A DNA stretch of 45,972 nucleotides from an uncultured Lachnospiraceae bacterium (lineage in GTDB: Bacteria; Bacillota; Clostridia; Lachnospirales; Lachnospiraceae). Below the pieces are notes generated by a model. That model did not search any database. It saw only the letters and a list, made by a program, of their open reading frames with translations, and had not been told where the DNA came from. Location of the stretch: NCBI GenBank assembly GCA_900555195.1, contig USKC01000001.1, positions 1-45,972 of the forward strand, in the 5' to 3' direction. This document shows, piece by piece, positions 24,652-32,256 of the stretch. The stretch's first letter is position 1. Each line of letters opens with the position of its first letter. The position numbers and the translations under genes were made by a program.

Positions 24652-26246
24652 CGGGGAGGGCGGTTGACGGGACGGAAGAGGAGGGCAATGTTGGCCTTTC
24701 TGATGCGATTACAGGATTCGGTTTTGACAGCGCCCTGATCCATCTGGACGGAATTGCCCAGGTGTGCGCAAAGCTGAGAAGCTCCGGAATGCGTAAGGAA
24801 ACGGCTCGGCTTGTGAGAGAACTGTTTGACGGCGGGGAACCTGTACAAGACGTGCCGATCCGGGAAGAAGTGCAGAAGGTACTGAAGCGCCTTTTTGAAA
24901 TTACCGATAAGGAACTTGTGGCGGAGGGAACCGCATCCTCCAATATGCTCTGCACGGATGTGATCCAACGGATCGCCAGAGACTTCCGCAGGGAAGTCCC
25001 TCAGATTGTGGTGTTAGGAGCAAAAGGCTCCGGAAAAACCTATCTGTATAAACAGCTTTTGATTAATAAGAGCTGGAACCAGTTTGTCCGGACAGTGGAG
25101 AAGGATTCCGGAAGGGAGAACAGGGAAGAGACATACATTATTCCGGTACTGGCCAGTGAAGACAGAAAGGTATTTCAGCCGTTATTGCAAAAATGCATTG
25201 ATTATGCGAGAGAAGGCCTGGGATGGGGCGCACCTGGGGAGTTCGTATATGCTTCGAATGAGGATAAAATGAAAGCGTTCCGAAAACAAGAGCATACATC
25301 CTCCGAATGGCGGGATTTTTGGGAACGCTGTCTTCTGGAATCGGCAGGGGAGAACGGAAGTTTTTCCGAATTGGCGGAAAGGCTGGAGGGGGAGAAGAAA
25401 CGGATCGTATTCATTCTGGATGGAGTGGAGACGTTATTTGACGAATCGGTATTGTCGGAAGCGGCAAAAGGGGCAATACGGGTGTTATGCCGTGATCTGC
25501 CAAACCGGATTGGAGAGATGGGCCGGGGACGGATCGGAATCGTGATTTTCCTCAGGAAGGATCTTGCAGAGGATGCGATTACGACGAATTATGAACAATT
25601 CCGCGCGCAATTCTCCCAATATGAACTGAATTGGTCCCAGACGGAGGCTCTGAGGCTGGCGCTTTGGATCGCACAGCAGGCGGAAGGGACAAGGTTCAGC
25701 CTTCCCGTCCCGCTTCCAAGGGCTTCCAGGGAGTTGGTGGAACAGAAGCTGAATCTGCTCTGGGGAAGCAAACTGGGAAGAAAGGATTCCAAGGAAGCAT
25801 ATACCTCCAGATGGGTCATCGCGGCACTGTCGGATTTCAACGGACAGCTTCAGGCAAGGGATATTGTCCGGTTCCTGAAGTATTCAACGCAAAGCTGGGC
25901 TACGGTCAATCTGTCTTCTTATCCGGACAGATACATCATGCCCACAGAGATAAAAAAAGCGATCGTAGGCTGTTCAGAAGGGAAGGTGGGAGAGATCAAG
26001 CAGGAGATCCGTTCTTTGAAGGAGATTTTTGAAAAATTGGAAGACCTGGATGAGACAGAGAAGTTCCTCCCGCTTAATCCGGAGAAGCTGCCTCTTTCCC
26101 CGTCAGAAATCCATGTGATGATGAAACAGGGATATTTGAAAATTTATAAAGAGCAGTACTATATTCCCGAGATTATCCGGCATCATTTCGGATTCCGGTA
26201 TCAGAAAGGGGCGCGGCCGAAGGTGCTGGCGCTGCTGCTGAAATAG
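24648..26246 (+). CDS. P-loop ATPase with ATPase-fold remnant at N-terminus
   Basis: A 532-residue protein overlapping the previous stop by ATGA. Its first ~65 residues (FDSALIHLDGIAQVCAKLRSS) look like the missing C-terminal end of the preceding SIMIBI ATPase. Then comes a second P-loop domain: Walker A GAKGSGKT (124-131), Walker B FILDGVETLF (D258, E261), and a helical C-terminal region ending in a winged-helix-like segment (MMKQGYLKIYKEQYYIPEII). This resembles AAA/STAND-type signalling ATPases. No ribosome binding site is near the ATG, so translation depends on re-initiation, or the two ORFs are one gene broken by a frameshift between 24632 and 24651. Confidence 0.75.
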   Translation: MTGRAVDGTEEEGNVGLSDAITGFGFDSALIHLDGIAQVCAKLRSSGMRKETARLVRELFDGGEPVQDVPIREEVQKVLKRLFEITDKELVAEGTASSNMLCTDVIQRIARDFRREVPQIVVLGAKGSGKTYLYKQLLINKSWNQFVRTVEKDSGRENREETYIIPVLASEDRKVFQPLLQKCIDYAREGLGWGAPGEFVYASNEDKMKAFRKQEHTSSEWRDFWERCLLESAGENGSFSELAERLEGEKKRIVFILDGVETLFDESVLSEAAKGAIRVLCRDLPNRIGEMGRGRIGIVIFLRKDLAEDAITTNYEQFRAQFSQYELNWSQTEALRLALWIAQQAEGTRFSLPVPLPRASRELVEQKLNLLWGSKLGRKDSKEAYTSRWVIAALSDFNGQLQARDIVRFLKYSTQSWATVNLSSYPDRYIMPTEIKKAIVGCSEGKVGEIKQEIRSLKEIFEKLEDLDETEKFLPLNPEKLPLSPSEIHVMMKQGYLKIYKEQYYIPEIIRHHFGFRYQKGARPKVLALLLK

Positions 26247-26284
26247 GGAAGGGCACAACATGCCCGGATATGGAGACAAGCGTG

Positions 26285-26341
26285 AAAAAGCGCTTTTTTG
26301 TACCTGATTATAAACGCGCGCATATGCGCGCAGATGGAGCA
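26285..26341 (+). promoter_or_regulatory. Leader repeat copy 2: cre-like site, -10-like box and ribosome binding site
   Basis: The element has three parts. AAAAAGCGCTTTTT (26285-26298) is a palindrome that fits 11 of 14 positions of the CcpA cre consensus. TATAAA (26309-26314) is a -10-like box. GCGCGCAGATGGAGCA (26326-26341) ends three bases before ATG 26345; its first half is part of a perfect 16-bp palindrome, GCGCGCATATGCGCGC (26316-26331). Copy 3 keeps all three parts at almost the same spacing. Confidence 0.6.
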
Positions 26342-26344
26342 ACC

Positions 26345-27097
26345 ATGAAAGAAGAAGACAAACTCCAACTCCCCAACGTGACGCTCTGCGCCATGACCAG
26401 CGTGAGGGTGAGGGAGACCATCAAGGCGATGCATTACAGCATGCGGGGAATTCATTTTGCGGATGCGCTGATCATCACGCATAAGAAGCCCCGGTTCCTT
26501 CCGAAGGGGATTCATTACCGGCATACCTCGAAGCTTTGCAGCATTGATGATTTTAATTATAAGACGGTTTATGATCTGGGAGATTATATCGAGACGGATT
26601 TCGTCCTGCTGGTGCACTATGACGGATTTGTGGTGCATCCGGAGATGTGGCGGAAGGAATTCCTGGACTATGATTATATCGGCTCCCCCTGGCCTCTGCC
26701 GAAAGAGGGGGACGACACCACCTACCGGGACATTCACGGCAATATCTGCCGGGTGGGCAACAGCGTGGGCATCCGCAGCAAACGCCTGCTGGACTATCCG
26801 AAGAAGGCACAGGTGCCCTGGACGCCGGAGAAAGGCTGGTATAATGAAGATGGATTTCTTTGCTGCAGGATCCGCCATCTGCTGGAGGCGGAAGGAATGC
26901 GGATCGCGCCCCTGGAAGTGGCAAAGTATTTCGGCCATGAGAACATGATACCGGAGATCCAGGGCATTACGCCCTTTCTGTTCCATAAATGGGCGGGGAC
27001 CAATGCGGGATATCCGGATTTTCGCCGGAAGCATCCGCTGATCGATGCGGCCAGAAGGCTTCACGGCCGCATGGTGAACGGAAAGGCAGGGAGGTAA
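26345..27097 (+). CDS. DUF5672-domain glycosyltransferase-like protein
   Basis: A 250-residue soluble protein: LPNVTLCAMTSVRVRETIKA, then HFADALIITH, then FVLLVHYDGFVVHPEMW and DYIGSPWPL. This order is that of DUF5672 proteins, found in glycan loci and thought to be GT-A-like glycosyltransferases. HYDGF could play the part of a DxD-like metal site. The reaction is unknown. Start ATG 26345 is set by the GGAG in the shared leader repeat; an ATG at 26270 lacks a site and would run through that leader. It is followed three bases later by a GT17-like gene, so the pair is probably one functional unit. Confidence 0.8.
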   Translation: MKEEDKLQLPNVTLCAMTSVRVRETIKAMHYSMRGIHFADALIITHKKPRFLPKGIHYRHTSKLCSIDDFNYKTVYDLGDYIETDFVLLVHYDGFVVHPEMWRKEFLDYDYIGSPWPLPKEGDDTTYRDIHGNICRVGNSVGIRSKRLLDYPKKAQVPWTPEKGWYNEDGFLCCRIRHLLEAEGMRIAPLEVAKYFGHENMIPEIQGITPFLFHKWAGTNAGYPDFRRKHPLIDAARRLHGRMVNGKAGR

Positions 27098-27099
27098 GA

Positions 27100-28053
27100 A
27101 TGGTATACGATTGCTTTCAGTTTTTCAATGAACTGGATATTCTGAAACTCCGGCTGCATGTGATGGCTCCGGTGGTTGACCGGTTCGTCATCAGCGAAGC
27201 CACGGAGACCTTTTCCGGCCAGCCAAAGCCGCTGTACTATGAAGAAAATAAAGAAATGTTCTCAGAATTTGCGGATAAAATCATCCATGTTGTGGTGGAT
27301 GATACGCCGCCCGGCTATACCCATGACCGGGATACCTTTCAGAAAAATGCCGTAGGCAGGGGGCTTGCCGGCTGCACGGACGAAGATATCATCCTTTTCA
27401 GCGACCTGGATGAGATACCGAACCCCGAGAAGGTGAAGGAGATCCTGGAACATTTTGACCCCACGAAGATCTATCATTTTGCCCAGCGCATGTTTTACTG
27501 CTATCTGAACATGGAGGAGGTCTCCGGCAACCTGCTCTCTTATGCGGGGGAGTTTCCAGGTGTGGAGAAAAAGCAGTGGATCGGCTCCAAAATGTGCAGC
27601 TACCGGCTGCTGCGGGAACAAGGCCTTAAGCTGGGAGAACTGCGTTTCCCGGAGCGCAAGGAGATCGGCATCCGTGTGGCGGACGGCGGGTGGCATTTCG
27701 GATACATGGGAGGGCACGGCGAGAAGAACGCCAGAAAACGCGTGGCGGAGAAGGTGCGTTCAGCGGCCCATCAGGAATATAACAAGGCGGAGATCCTTTC
27801 CGGGGTGGTGGACAATATCAAGGATGGGAAGGATCTGTTCGGAAGAAATGCCAGCTTCAAGCGGGTGGAGATCGATGAGACTTATCCGGAATATCTCCGA
27901 AAACATCGCGAGGAATATGACTTCCTGATCCTGAAGGAAGAACCCTCTTACAAAAAAGCGCTGCGGCATGCGGCATCCTGGTTCCGGAAGAATTATTACC
28001 GGGCCGGACGGGGCGTGAAGCGGGTGATGAGGAAACTGACGGGGAAGGCATAG
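27100..28053 (+). CDS. GT17-like glycosyltransferase
   Basis: A 317-residue protein with the hallmarks of GT17 (family of the eukaryotic beta-1,4-mannosyl-glycoprotein GlcNAc-transferase III): YDCFQFFNELDILKLRL at the start, FVISEATETFSGQPKPL, and FSDLDEIPNP (D102 and D104 as the DxD motif). GGWHFGYMGG lies near residue 200. Bacterial members sit in capsule loci, and their donors are mostly undetermined; GlcNAc transfer is the family-level guess. The C-terminus is strongly basic, which may hold it at the membrane. The ATG follows GGGAGGTAAGA. It is translationally close to the DUF5672 gene. Confidence 0.85.
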   Translation: MVYDCFQFFNELDILKLRLHVMAPVVDRFVISEATETFSGQPKPLYYEENKEMFSEFADKIIHVVVDDTPPGYTHDRDTFQKNAVGRGLAGCTDEDIILFSDLDEIPNPEKVKEILEHFDPTKIYHFAQRMFYCYLNMEEVSGNLLSYAGEFPGVEKKQWIGSKMCSYRLLREQGLKLGELRFPERKEIGIRVADGGWHFGYMGGHGEKNARKRVAEKVRSAAHQEYNKAEILSGVVDNIKDGKDLFGRNASFKRVEIDETYPEYLRKHREEYDFLILKEEPSYKKALRHAASWFRKNYYRAGRGVKRVMRKLTGKA

Positions 28054-28122
28054 GCGGACGCATCTGTCAATGACAGGAGGAGCCTGCCCATCCCAATATC
28101 AATATATAGGAGAGATAACCTC

Positions 28123-28539
28123 ATGAGAGAATTGAGCCTGGAAGCTGAAAAAATTATGCGCGAACGTTTTGGAAAAGATACGGTGATCGCATTGGCAACG
28201 GAGGATCAAGGAGTGCCATATGTCCGGAATGTAAATGCGTATTATGAGGAAGGCTCCTTCTATATTATTACAGATGCGCGTTCAAATAAAATGAAACAGA
28301 TAGAAAAAAATTCGAATGTCGCGATAGCGGGCGATTGGTTTACCGCGCACGGAAAGGGTAGCAGCTTAGGTTATTTCGGTAAAGAAGAAAACTGCCTGAT
28401 TGCTGAGAAACTAAAAAGTGTTTTTGCAGAATGGATCGATAATGGGCATACTAACTTCGATGATGAAAACACCATTATTTTATGCGTGGAATTAACGGAC
28501 GGACTGCTGCTTTCACATGGAACGAAGTATGCGTTTTAA
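28123..28539 (+). CDS. Pyridoxamine 5'-phosphate oxidase-fold flavoprotein
   Basis: A 138-residue split-barrel protein of the pyridoxamine-phosphate-oxidase superfamily: ALATEDQGVPYVRNVNAYY, FYIITDARSNKMKQIEKN and VAIAGDWFTAHGKG are the usual FMN-site strands. Members reduce or sense small molecules using FMN or F420-like cofactors; no link to glycans is known to me. Its codons are visibly more A/T-rich than those of both neighbours, and it is followed by an A/T-rich spacer (28540-28640), suggesting separate ancestry. It has its own good ribosome binding site (TAGGAGAGATAA). It could be a passenger gene acquired with a recombination event. Confidence 0.85.
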   Translation: MRELSLEAEKIMRERFGKDTVIALATEDQGVPYVRNVNAYYEEGSFYIITDARSNKMKQIEKNSNVAIAGDWFTAHGKGSSLGYFGKEENCLIAEKLKSVFAEWIDNGHTNFDDENTIILCVELTDGLLLSHGTKYAF

Positions 28540-28646
28540 ATTAAAATAGACAAAATATTCTGTAAATTTTGCGGTTTATATAAATTTAAAAGAATATTCA
28601 GAAAAAAAGCGCAAAAATGCTAAAAAGACAGAAAGGAGGCGGCGCA

Positions 28647-29663
28647 GTGAAGCAGAAGAACGATCTGCCAAAGGCGGAATGCCCGGAAGGAACCGAACCG
28701 GGTACAGAATGTCCGGAAGAAGAGGAAGCGCAGGCTCCTGCGGTATCCATCTGCGTCCCTTGTTATAATAACGCATCCCAGGTGAAAAAGCTTTTATCCA
28801 CGGTGGCGGAACAGACGCTGCAGGATATAGAGGTCATTCTTTCTGATGATTCCACGGACAGCCGGATACAGGAACTGGCGGAGCGGATCCGGGAAGAAAA
28901 AGAGCCCGGCATTTCCTGGGAGGGGGCAGGGCGGAAGCTGCGCTATGCGCACAACGAAAAGCCTCTGGGCCATATTTTCAACTGGAACCATGCGCTGGAT
29001 ATGGCGCAAGGGCGCTATATTAAGATCATGTTCAGCGATGATTGGTTCACTTACCCGGACAGTCTGGAAAAGCTGGCCGTCATGCTGGACGAACGGCCGG
29101 ACGCTTCGCTGGCATTCTGCGGCACCATGCAGGTATCGGAGAAGAGAACCTGGACCAGGGCCGCGAACGACGCCTATCTGGAACGGCTGCGGACGGATTA
29201 CCGCCATCTGTTCCTGGGAAACGAGATCGGCGCGCCAAGCGCTACCATTTACCGCGCCTGCGGCGCCCGGTTTGACGAGAAAAGCAACTGGGCTTCGGAT
29301 ATGTTTCTGTATTTTGAAATCCTGCAGAAAAATCCGTATTTTGCCGCCACAAAGGAACCGCTGATCTCCATCGGCATCCATGAAGAGCAGTATACAGGCA
29401 TGTTTGCCGAAAAGGATATCCGAAAATATCAGGACAGCCTGCTCATGTATCAGAAATACGGCCTTTCGGCCAATGAAGCCTGCAGGCGGGAAATGCTCCG
29501 GCTGACCGTCATGTACGGCCAGGGCTGGAAAAGGGCGTTATCCTGCGGGGCCTCTTTCCCGGAATACATGAAAGAACGGGCAAGGTGGTTCTGGCACAAT
29601 ACGGTGCTGGGCTATTGGAACGGCTTGCGCCATAAGCTGGGGCTGGCGCGCGGCGGCGCATAG
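28647..29663 (+). CDS. GT2-family glycosyltransferase
   Basis: A 338-residue GT-A enzyme. VSICVPCYNNA opens the fold, SDDSTD is at residues 66-71, and the DxD-equivalent is SDDWF (130-134). The first 30 residues are a Glu/Pro-rich extension that is not part of the domain. The C-terminal region contains WFWHNTVLGYWNGLR, possibly a membrane-associating helix. I chose GTG 28647 because AAAGGAGG lies ten bases upstream; an ATG at 28617 lies before that site. It is upstream of the Wzy-like gene, so it probably adds a sugar to the repeat unit. Confidence 0.85.
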   Translation: MKQKNDLPKAECPEGTEPGTECPEEEEAQAPAVSICVPCYNNASQVKKLLSTVAEQTLQDIEVILSDDSTDSRIQELAERIREEKEPGISWEGAGRKLRYAHNEKPLGHIFNWNHALDMAQGRYIKIMFSDDWFTYPDSLEKLAVMLDERPDASLAFCGTMQVSEKRTWTRAANDAYLERLRTDYRHLFLGNEIGAPSATIYRACGARFDEKSNWASDMFLYFEILQKNPYFAATKEPLISIGIHEEQYTGMFAEKDIRKYQDSLLMYQKYGLSANEACRREMLRLTVMYGQGWKRALSCGASFPEYMKERARWFWHNTVLGYWNGLRHKLGLARGGA

Positions 29664-29736
29664 CTGCATGCCAAACCGCCCGCTTCCGGTCATCCTGTGA
29701 GCGGCAGCGGCGTATGGGGCGTTCCCCCTGCGGGGA

Positions 29737-31044
29737 ATGGAAAGGACGGTACAAAAAGCCATGGGAATGGATAAGGAAAGAACATGGGAGAACCGCATCC
29801 AGGCGGTGGGACGGTTCTGTTTTTGGCTGGGGCTGGTTTTGGAGCTTTTCATCATGCTGGTGGATACGAGCGCGTACACCAATCCCATAGAGGGACAGCT
29901 GTTTCGCGTCACCTTCCTGCTGTTTGCGCTCAAAGTCGCCTGCAGCAAATTCACCTTGAAAGAATGGCTGTGCCTGGCCTTTTTCATGGTGATCGCAGGG
30001 CTGTGCTATCTGTTTTCTGCGCGAGATGAGGCGGTGCGCTTGGTGGTGTTTTGCGCCGCGTTCAAAGATATGGATGTGAAACGGGCGCTGAAGCTCGCTT
30101 TCTGGATGACGCTTTCCGGCTGCCTGGCGCTGGCGGGCCTGGCGGCTGCCGGCATACTGGGAAAGATGTACATCATAGATGCGGGGGAGCGCGGGCTTCG
30201 CTACTGCTTCGGCCTGGGCCATCCCAACGCCTGCTACTGCCTGTTCTGGGCGCTTTCGATGCTGTTGATCTGGCTGTATCACGAACGCATGCGGCTTTGG
30301 CACTATGCGGCCATCGCTGCGGCGGGCATCCTGCTGTATCTGCCGACCCGTTCCAGAACCGGGATTCTGATCCTGATGTTTACCCTGTTTCTGTCCGTCC
30401 TTCTGGCATATTGGAAGCGGGTGCGGGAAGGAAAGCTGATCTATCTGGCGGGCATCCTGGCCTTTGCGGGCTGCGTGGTGCTTTCAGTCTGGATCGCCTA
30501 CTATGAGCCCTATACGGGGCCCTTTTATCCGTACGATTATCTGTTCACCGGGCGGATCACCAGCATGAACACGCTGGAAGGAGGAGGCGGCATGCTGCGC
30601 AACTGGAGCCTGTTTTCCTCGCCGGAGAATGTGAAATATTTTGACCTGGGCTACGTCCGCCTGTTTTACTGGTACGGCATCATTCCCGGGGCGGTTTATG
30701 TGGTCATGTATGCCCTTCTGATGTGGGAGTGCAGGCGAAGAAAAGATGCGTTCGGCTTCATGATGCTCACTTCCATCGCGCTGTATACCCTGGTGGAGGC
30801 ACATTTTGTATCCGTATTCATGGGGCGCAATTATGCGCTGTTTCTCATGGGATCCTACTGGATCGGCCTGGTGCGCCGGAATGTGCCGGAGGGGAGAAAA
30901 ACGGTTGGGGCAAAAACATCTGGGACAAAAACGTCTGGGATGAAAACGACCGGGACGAAAACGGCTGGGGCCCAAGCGGATGGTGGCTGTCAGGTGCGGG
31001 AAGACTATATCTGGAGAGGCTGGAGGCTGCTTTCTAGGGCGTAG
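29737..31044 (+). CDS. Wzy-like O-antigen/capsule polymerase
   Basis: A 435-residue integral membrane protein with about ten to twelve helices (FWLGLVLELFIMLV, IYLAGILAFAGCVVLSVWIA and others) and a larger loop (YEPYTGPFYPYDYLF to FFDLGYVRLFYW-type region) before the last helices: the layout of Wzy polymerases, which join lipid-linked repeat units outside the membrane. It is the only such candidate in the window. The cytoplasmic tail after residue 387 holds five KTxGx pentapeptides. The start is not certain: ATGs at 29737, 29761 and 29767 all have weak sites. Confidence 0.8.
   Translation: MERTVQKAMGMDKERTWENRIQAVGRFCFWLGLVLELFIMLVDTSAYTNPIEGQLFRVTFLLFALKVACSKFTLKEWLCLAFFMVIAGLCYLFSARDEAVRLVVFCAAFKDMDVKRALKLAFWMTLSGCLALAGLAAAGILGKMYIIDAGERGLRYCFGLGHPNACYCLFWALSMLLIWLYHERMRLWHYAAIAAAGILLYLPTRSRTGILILMFTLFLSVLLAYWKRVREGKLIYLAGILAFAGCVVLSVWIAYYEPYTGPFYPYDYLFTGRITSMNTLEGGGGMLRNWSLFSSPENVKYFDLGYVRLFYWYGIIPGAVYVVMYALLMWECRRRKDAFGFMMLTSIALYTLVEAHFVSVFMGRNYALFLMGSYWIGLVRRNVPEGRKTVGAKTSGTKTSGMKTTGTKTAGAQADGGCQVREDYIWRGWRLLSRA
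30898..30972 (+). repeat. Five 15-bp repeats at the 3' end of the polymerase gene
   Basis: Five units encode KTVGA, KTSGT, KTSGM, KTTGT and KTAGA (residues 388-412). Units are nearly identical at the AAAACG start and G-rich end. Slippage would change tail length without breaking the frame. Confidence 0.85.
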
Positions 31045-31134
31045 GCTTATGCGGCGTCTCAAATGGCGAAAGGTTTGGAAAGGATGAAACCGGGACTGCT
31101 TGCTGCGGTTGGCGGGAAGAAGGAAGGTGTGGCT

Positions 31135-32256
31135 ATGCGTCTGGTGATAGACTGTTTTAAATTGGTAAAAGGACTGGGAAAGAGCATCGGAATCTACAAT
31201 CTGGCGAAGAATCTGACGGCGCATCTGGCGCAGACGAACCAAAACGGGGAACACTGTGAGGAAATCGTGGTTCTGGGAAATGAATGGAACCGGAAGGATT
31301 TCGACATTCCTGGCGTGCGTTTCGTGCAGATGAAGGGAAATCCGAAGAGCAAGCTGTACTGTATGGTATGGGAACTGTTTCTGGTGCCTTTTGCTGCCCG
31401 CCGTTTCCAGGCGGATCGCCTTCTGTTTCCCAGAGGCTACAGGCCGCTTTTCTATCGGGGGAAGGAGATTGTGATCATTCATGACCTGATCCCGTTTTAC
31501 TATGACAAGCATTTTCCAGGCGTCTTAAACCGGGTGGAGAATGCCTATATCATGAGCAGATTGAAGGCTTCCATGAAGCATGCGCATAGGATCGTCACCA
31601 TTTCGGAGTTTTCCAGGAAAGAAGTGGACGAAATGTGCCCGGGCAGCGGCAGCAGAGTGCGGGTGATTTATAATGGGATCAATTCGGTGGCCCGTGCTGA
31701 GGGAGACTGCAGCCTGAAACCGGATGGACCCTACTTTTATGCTGCGGCTTCCGGCCTTCCTCATAAGAACGCCATTGGCGTGCTGCGCGCCTATGAGGCT
31801 TATTACAAACAGGCAAAGGAACCGGCTCGGTTGGTGCTGGTGGGGATCGACAGCCCGGAACGCATAGACGGAGGGGAGCAGCTGCCCGCAGAGGTAAAAG
31901 AATCCATCACCTGTTATCGCTATATTGAAAGCGCGGAAGAGATGCACAGCCTGATGGCGGGGGCGAGGGCCTTCCTCTTCCTGTCCTTGATCGAAGGATT
32001 CGGCTTTCCGCCCCTGGAAGCCATGCAGCTGGGCGTGCCCGTGATCTGTTCCAATCGCACCGCTCTGCCTGAGGTGATCGGGGATGCAGGGCTGCTGGTG
32101 GATCCGGATGACCGTTCCGGCATTGTAGCGTGCATGAACCGTCTCCTGGAGGATGAGAAGCTGCGGGAGGAACTGATCGCAAAGGGCTATGAGAATGTGA
32201 AACGGTTCGACTGGGACAGCCGCACCCGTCTGTACTGGGAGGTGCTTACGGAGTGA
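31135..32256 (+). CDS. GT4-family glycosyltransferase (mannosyltransferase-like)
   Basis: A 373-residue GT-B enzyme. The N-terminus MRLVIDCFKLVKGLGKSIG and IVIIHDLIPFYY are typical of the GT4 subgroup with mannosyltransferase-type members. The EX7E motif is E287/E295 in IEGFGFPPLEAM, followed by CSNRTALPEVIGDAG. Donor could be GDP-mannose, which would fit with GDP-fucose use elsewhere in the locus; this is inference. The start at 31135 follows AGGAAGG; the reading frame is open to 31063 but without a site. Its stop overlaps the next GTG by four bases. Confidence 0.9.
   Translation: MRLVIDCFKLVKGLGKSIGIYNLAKNLTAHLAQTNQNGEHCEEIVVLGNEWNRKDFDIPGVRFVQMKGNPKSKLYCMVWELFLVPFAARRFQADRLLFPRGYRPLFYRGKEIVIIHDLIPFYYDKHFPGVLNRVENAYIMSRLKASMKHAHRIVTISEFSRKEVDEMCPGSGSRVRVIYNGINSVARAEGDCSLKPDGPYFYAAASGLPHKNAIGVLRAYEAYYKQAKEPARLVLVGIDSPERIDGGEQLPAEVKESITCYRYIESAEEMHSLMAGARAFLFLSLIEGFGFPPLEAMQLGVPVICSNRTALPEVIGDAGLLVDPDDRSGIVACMNRLLEDEKLREELIAKGYENVKRFDWDSRTRLYWEVLTE

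Noticed and set aside
24600..24660. Programmed -1 ribosomal frameshift at the ATPase junction
   Set aside because: No slippery heptamer (X XXY YYZ) is present in the 19-bp window where the frame change would have to occur, so I list the junction as unresolved and do not claim recoding.
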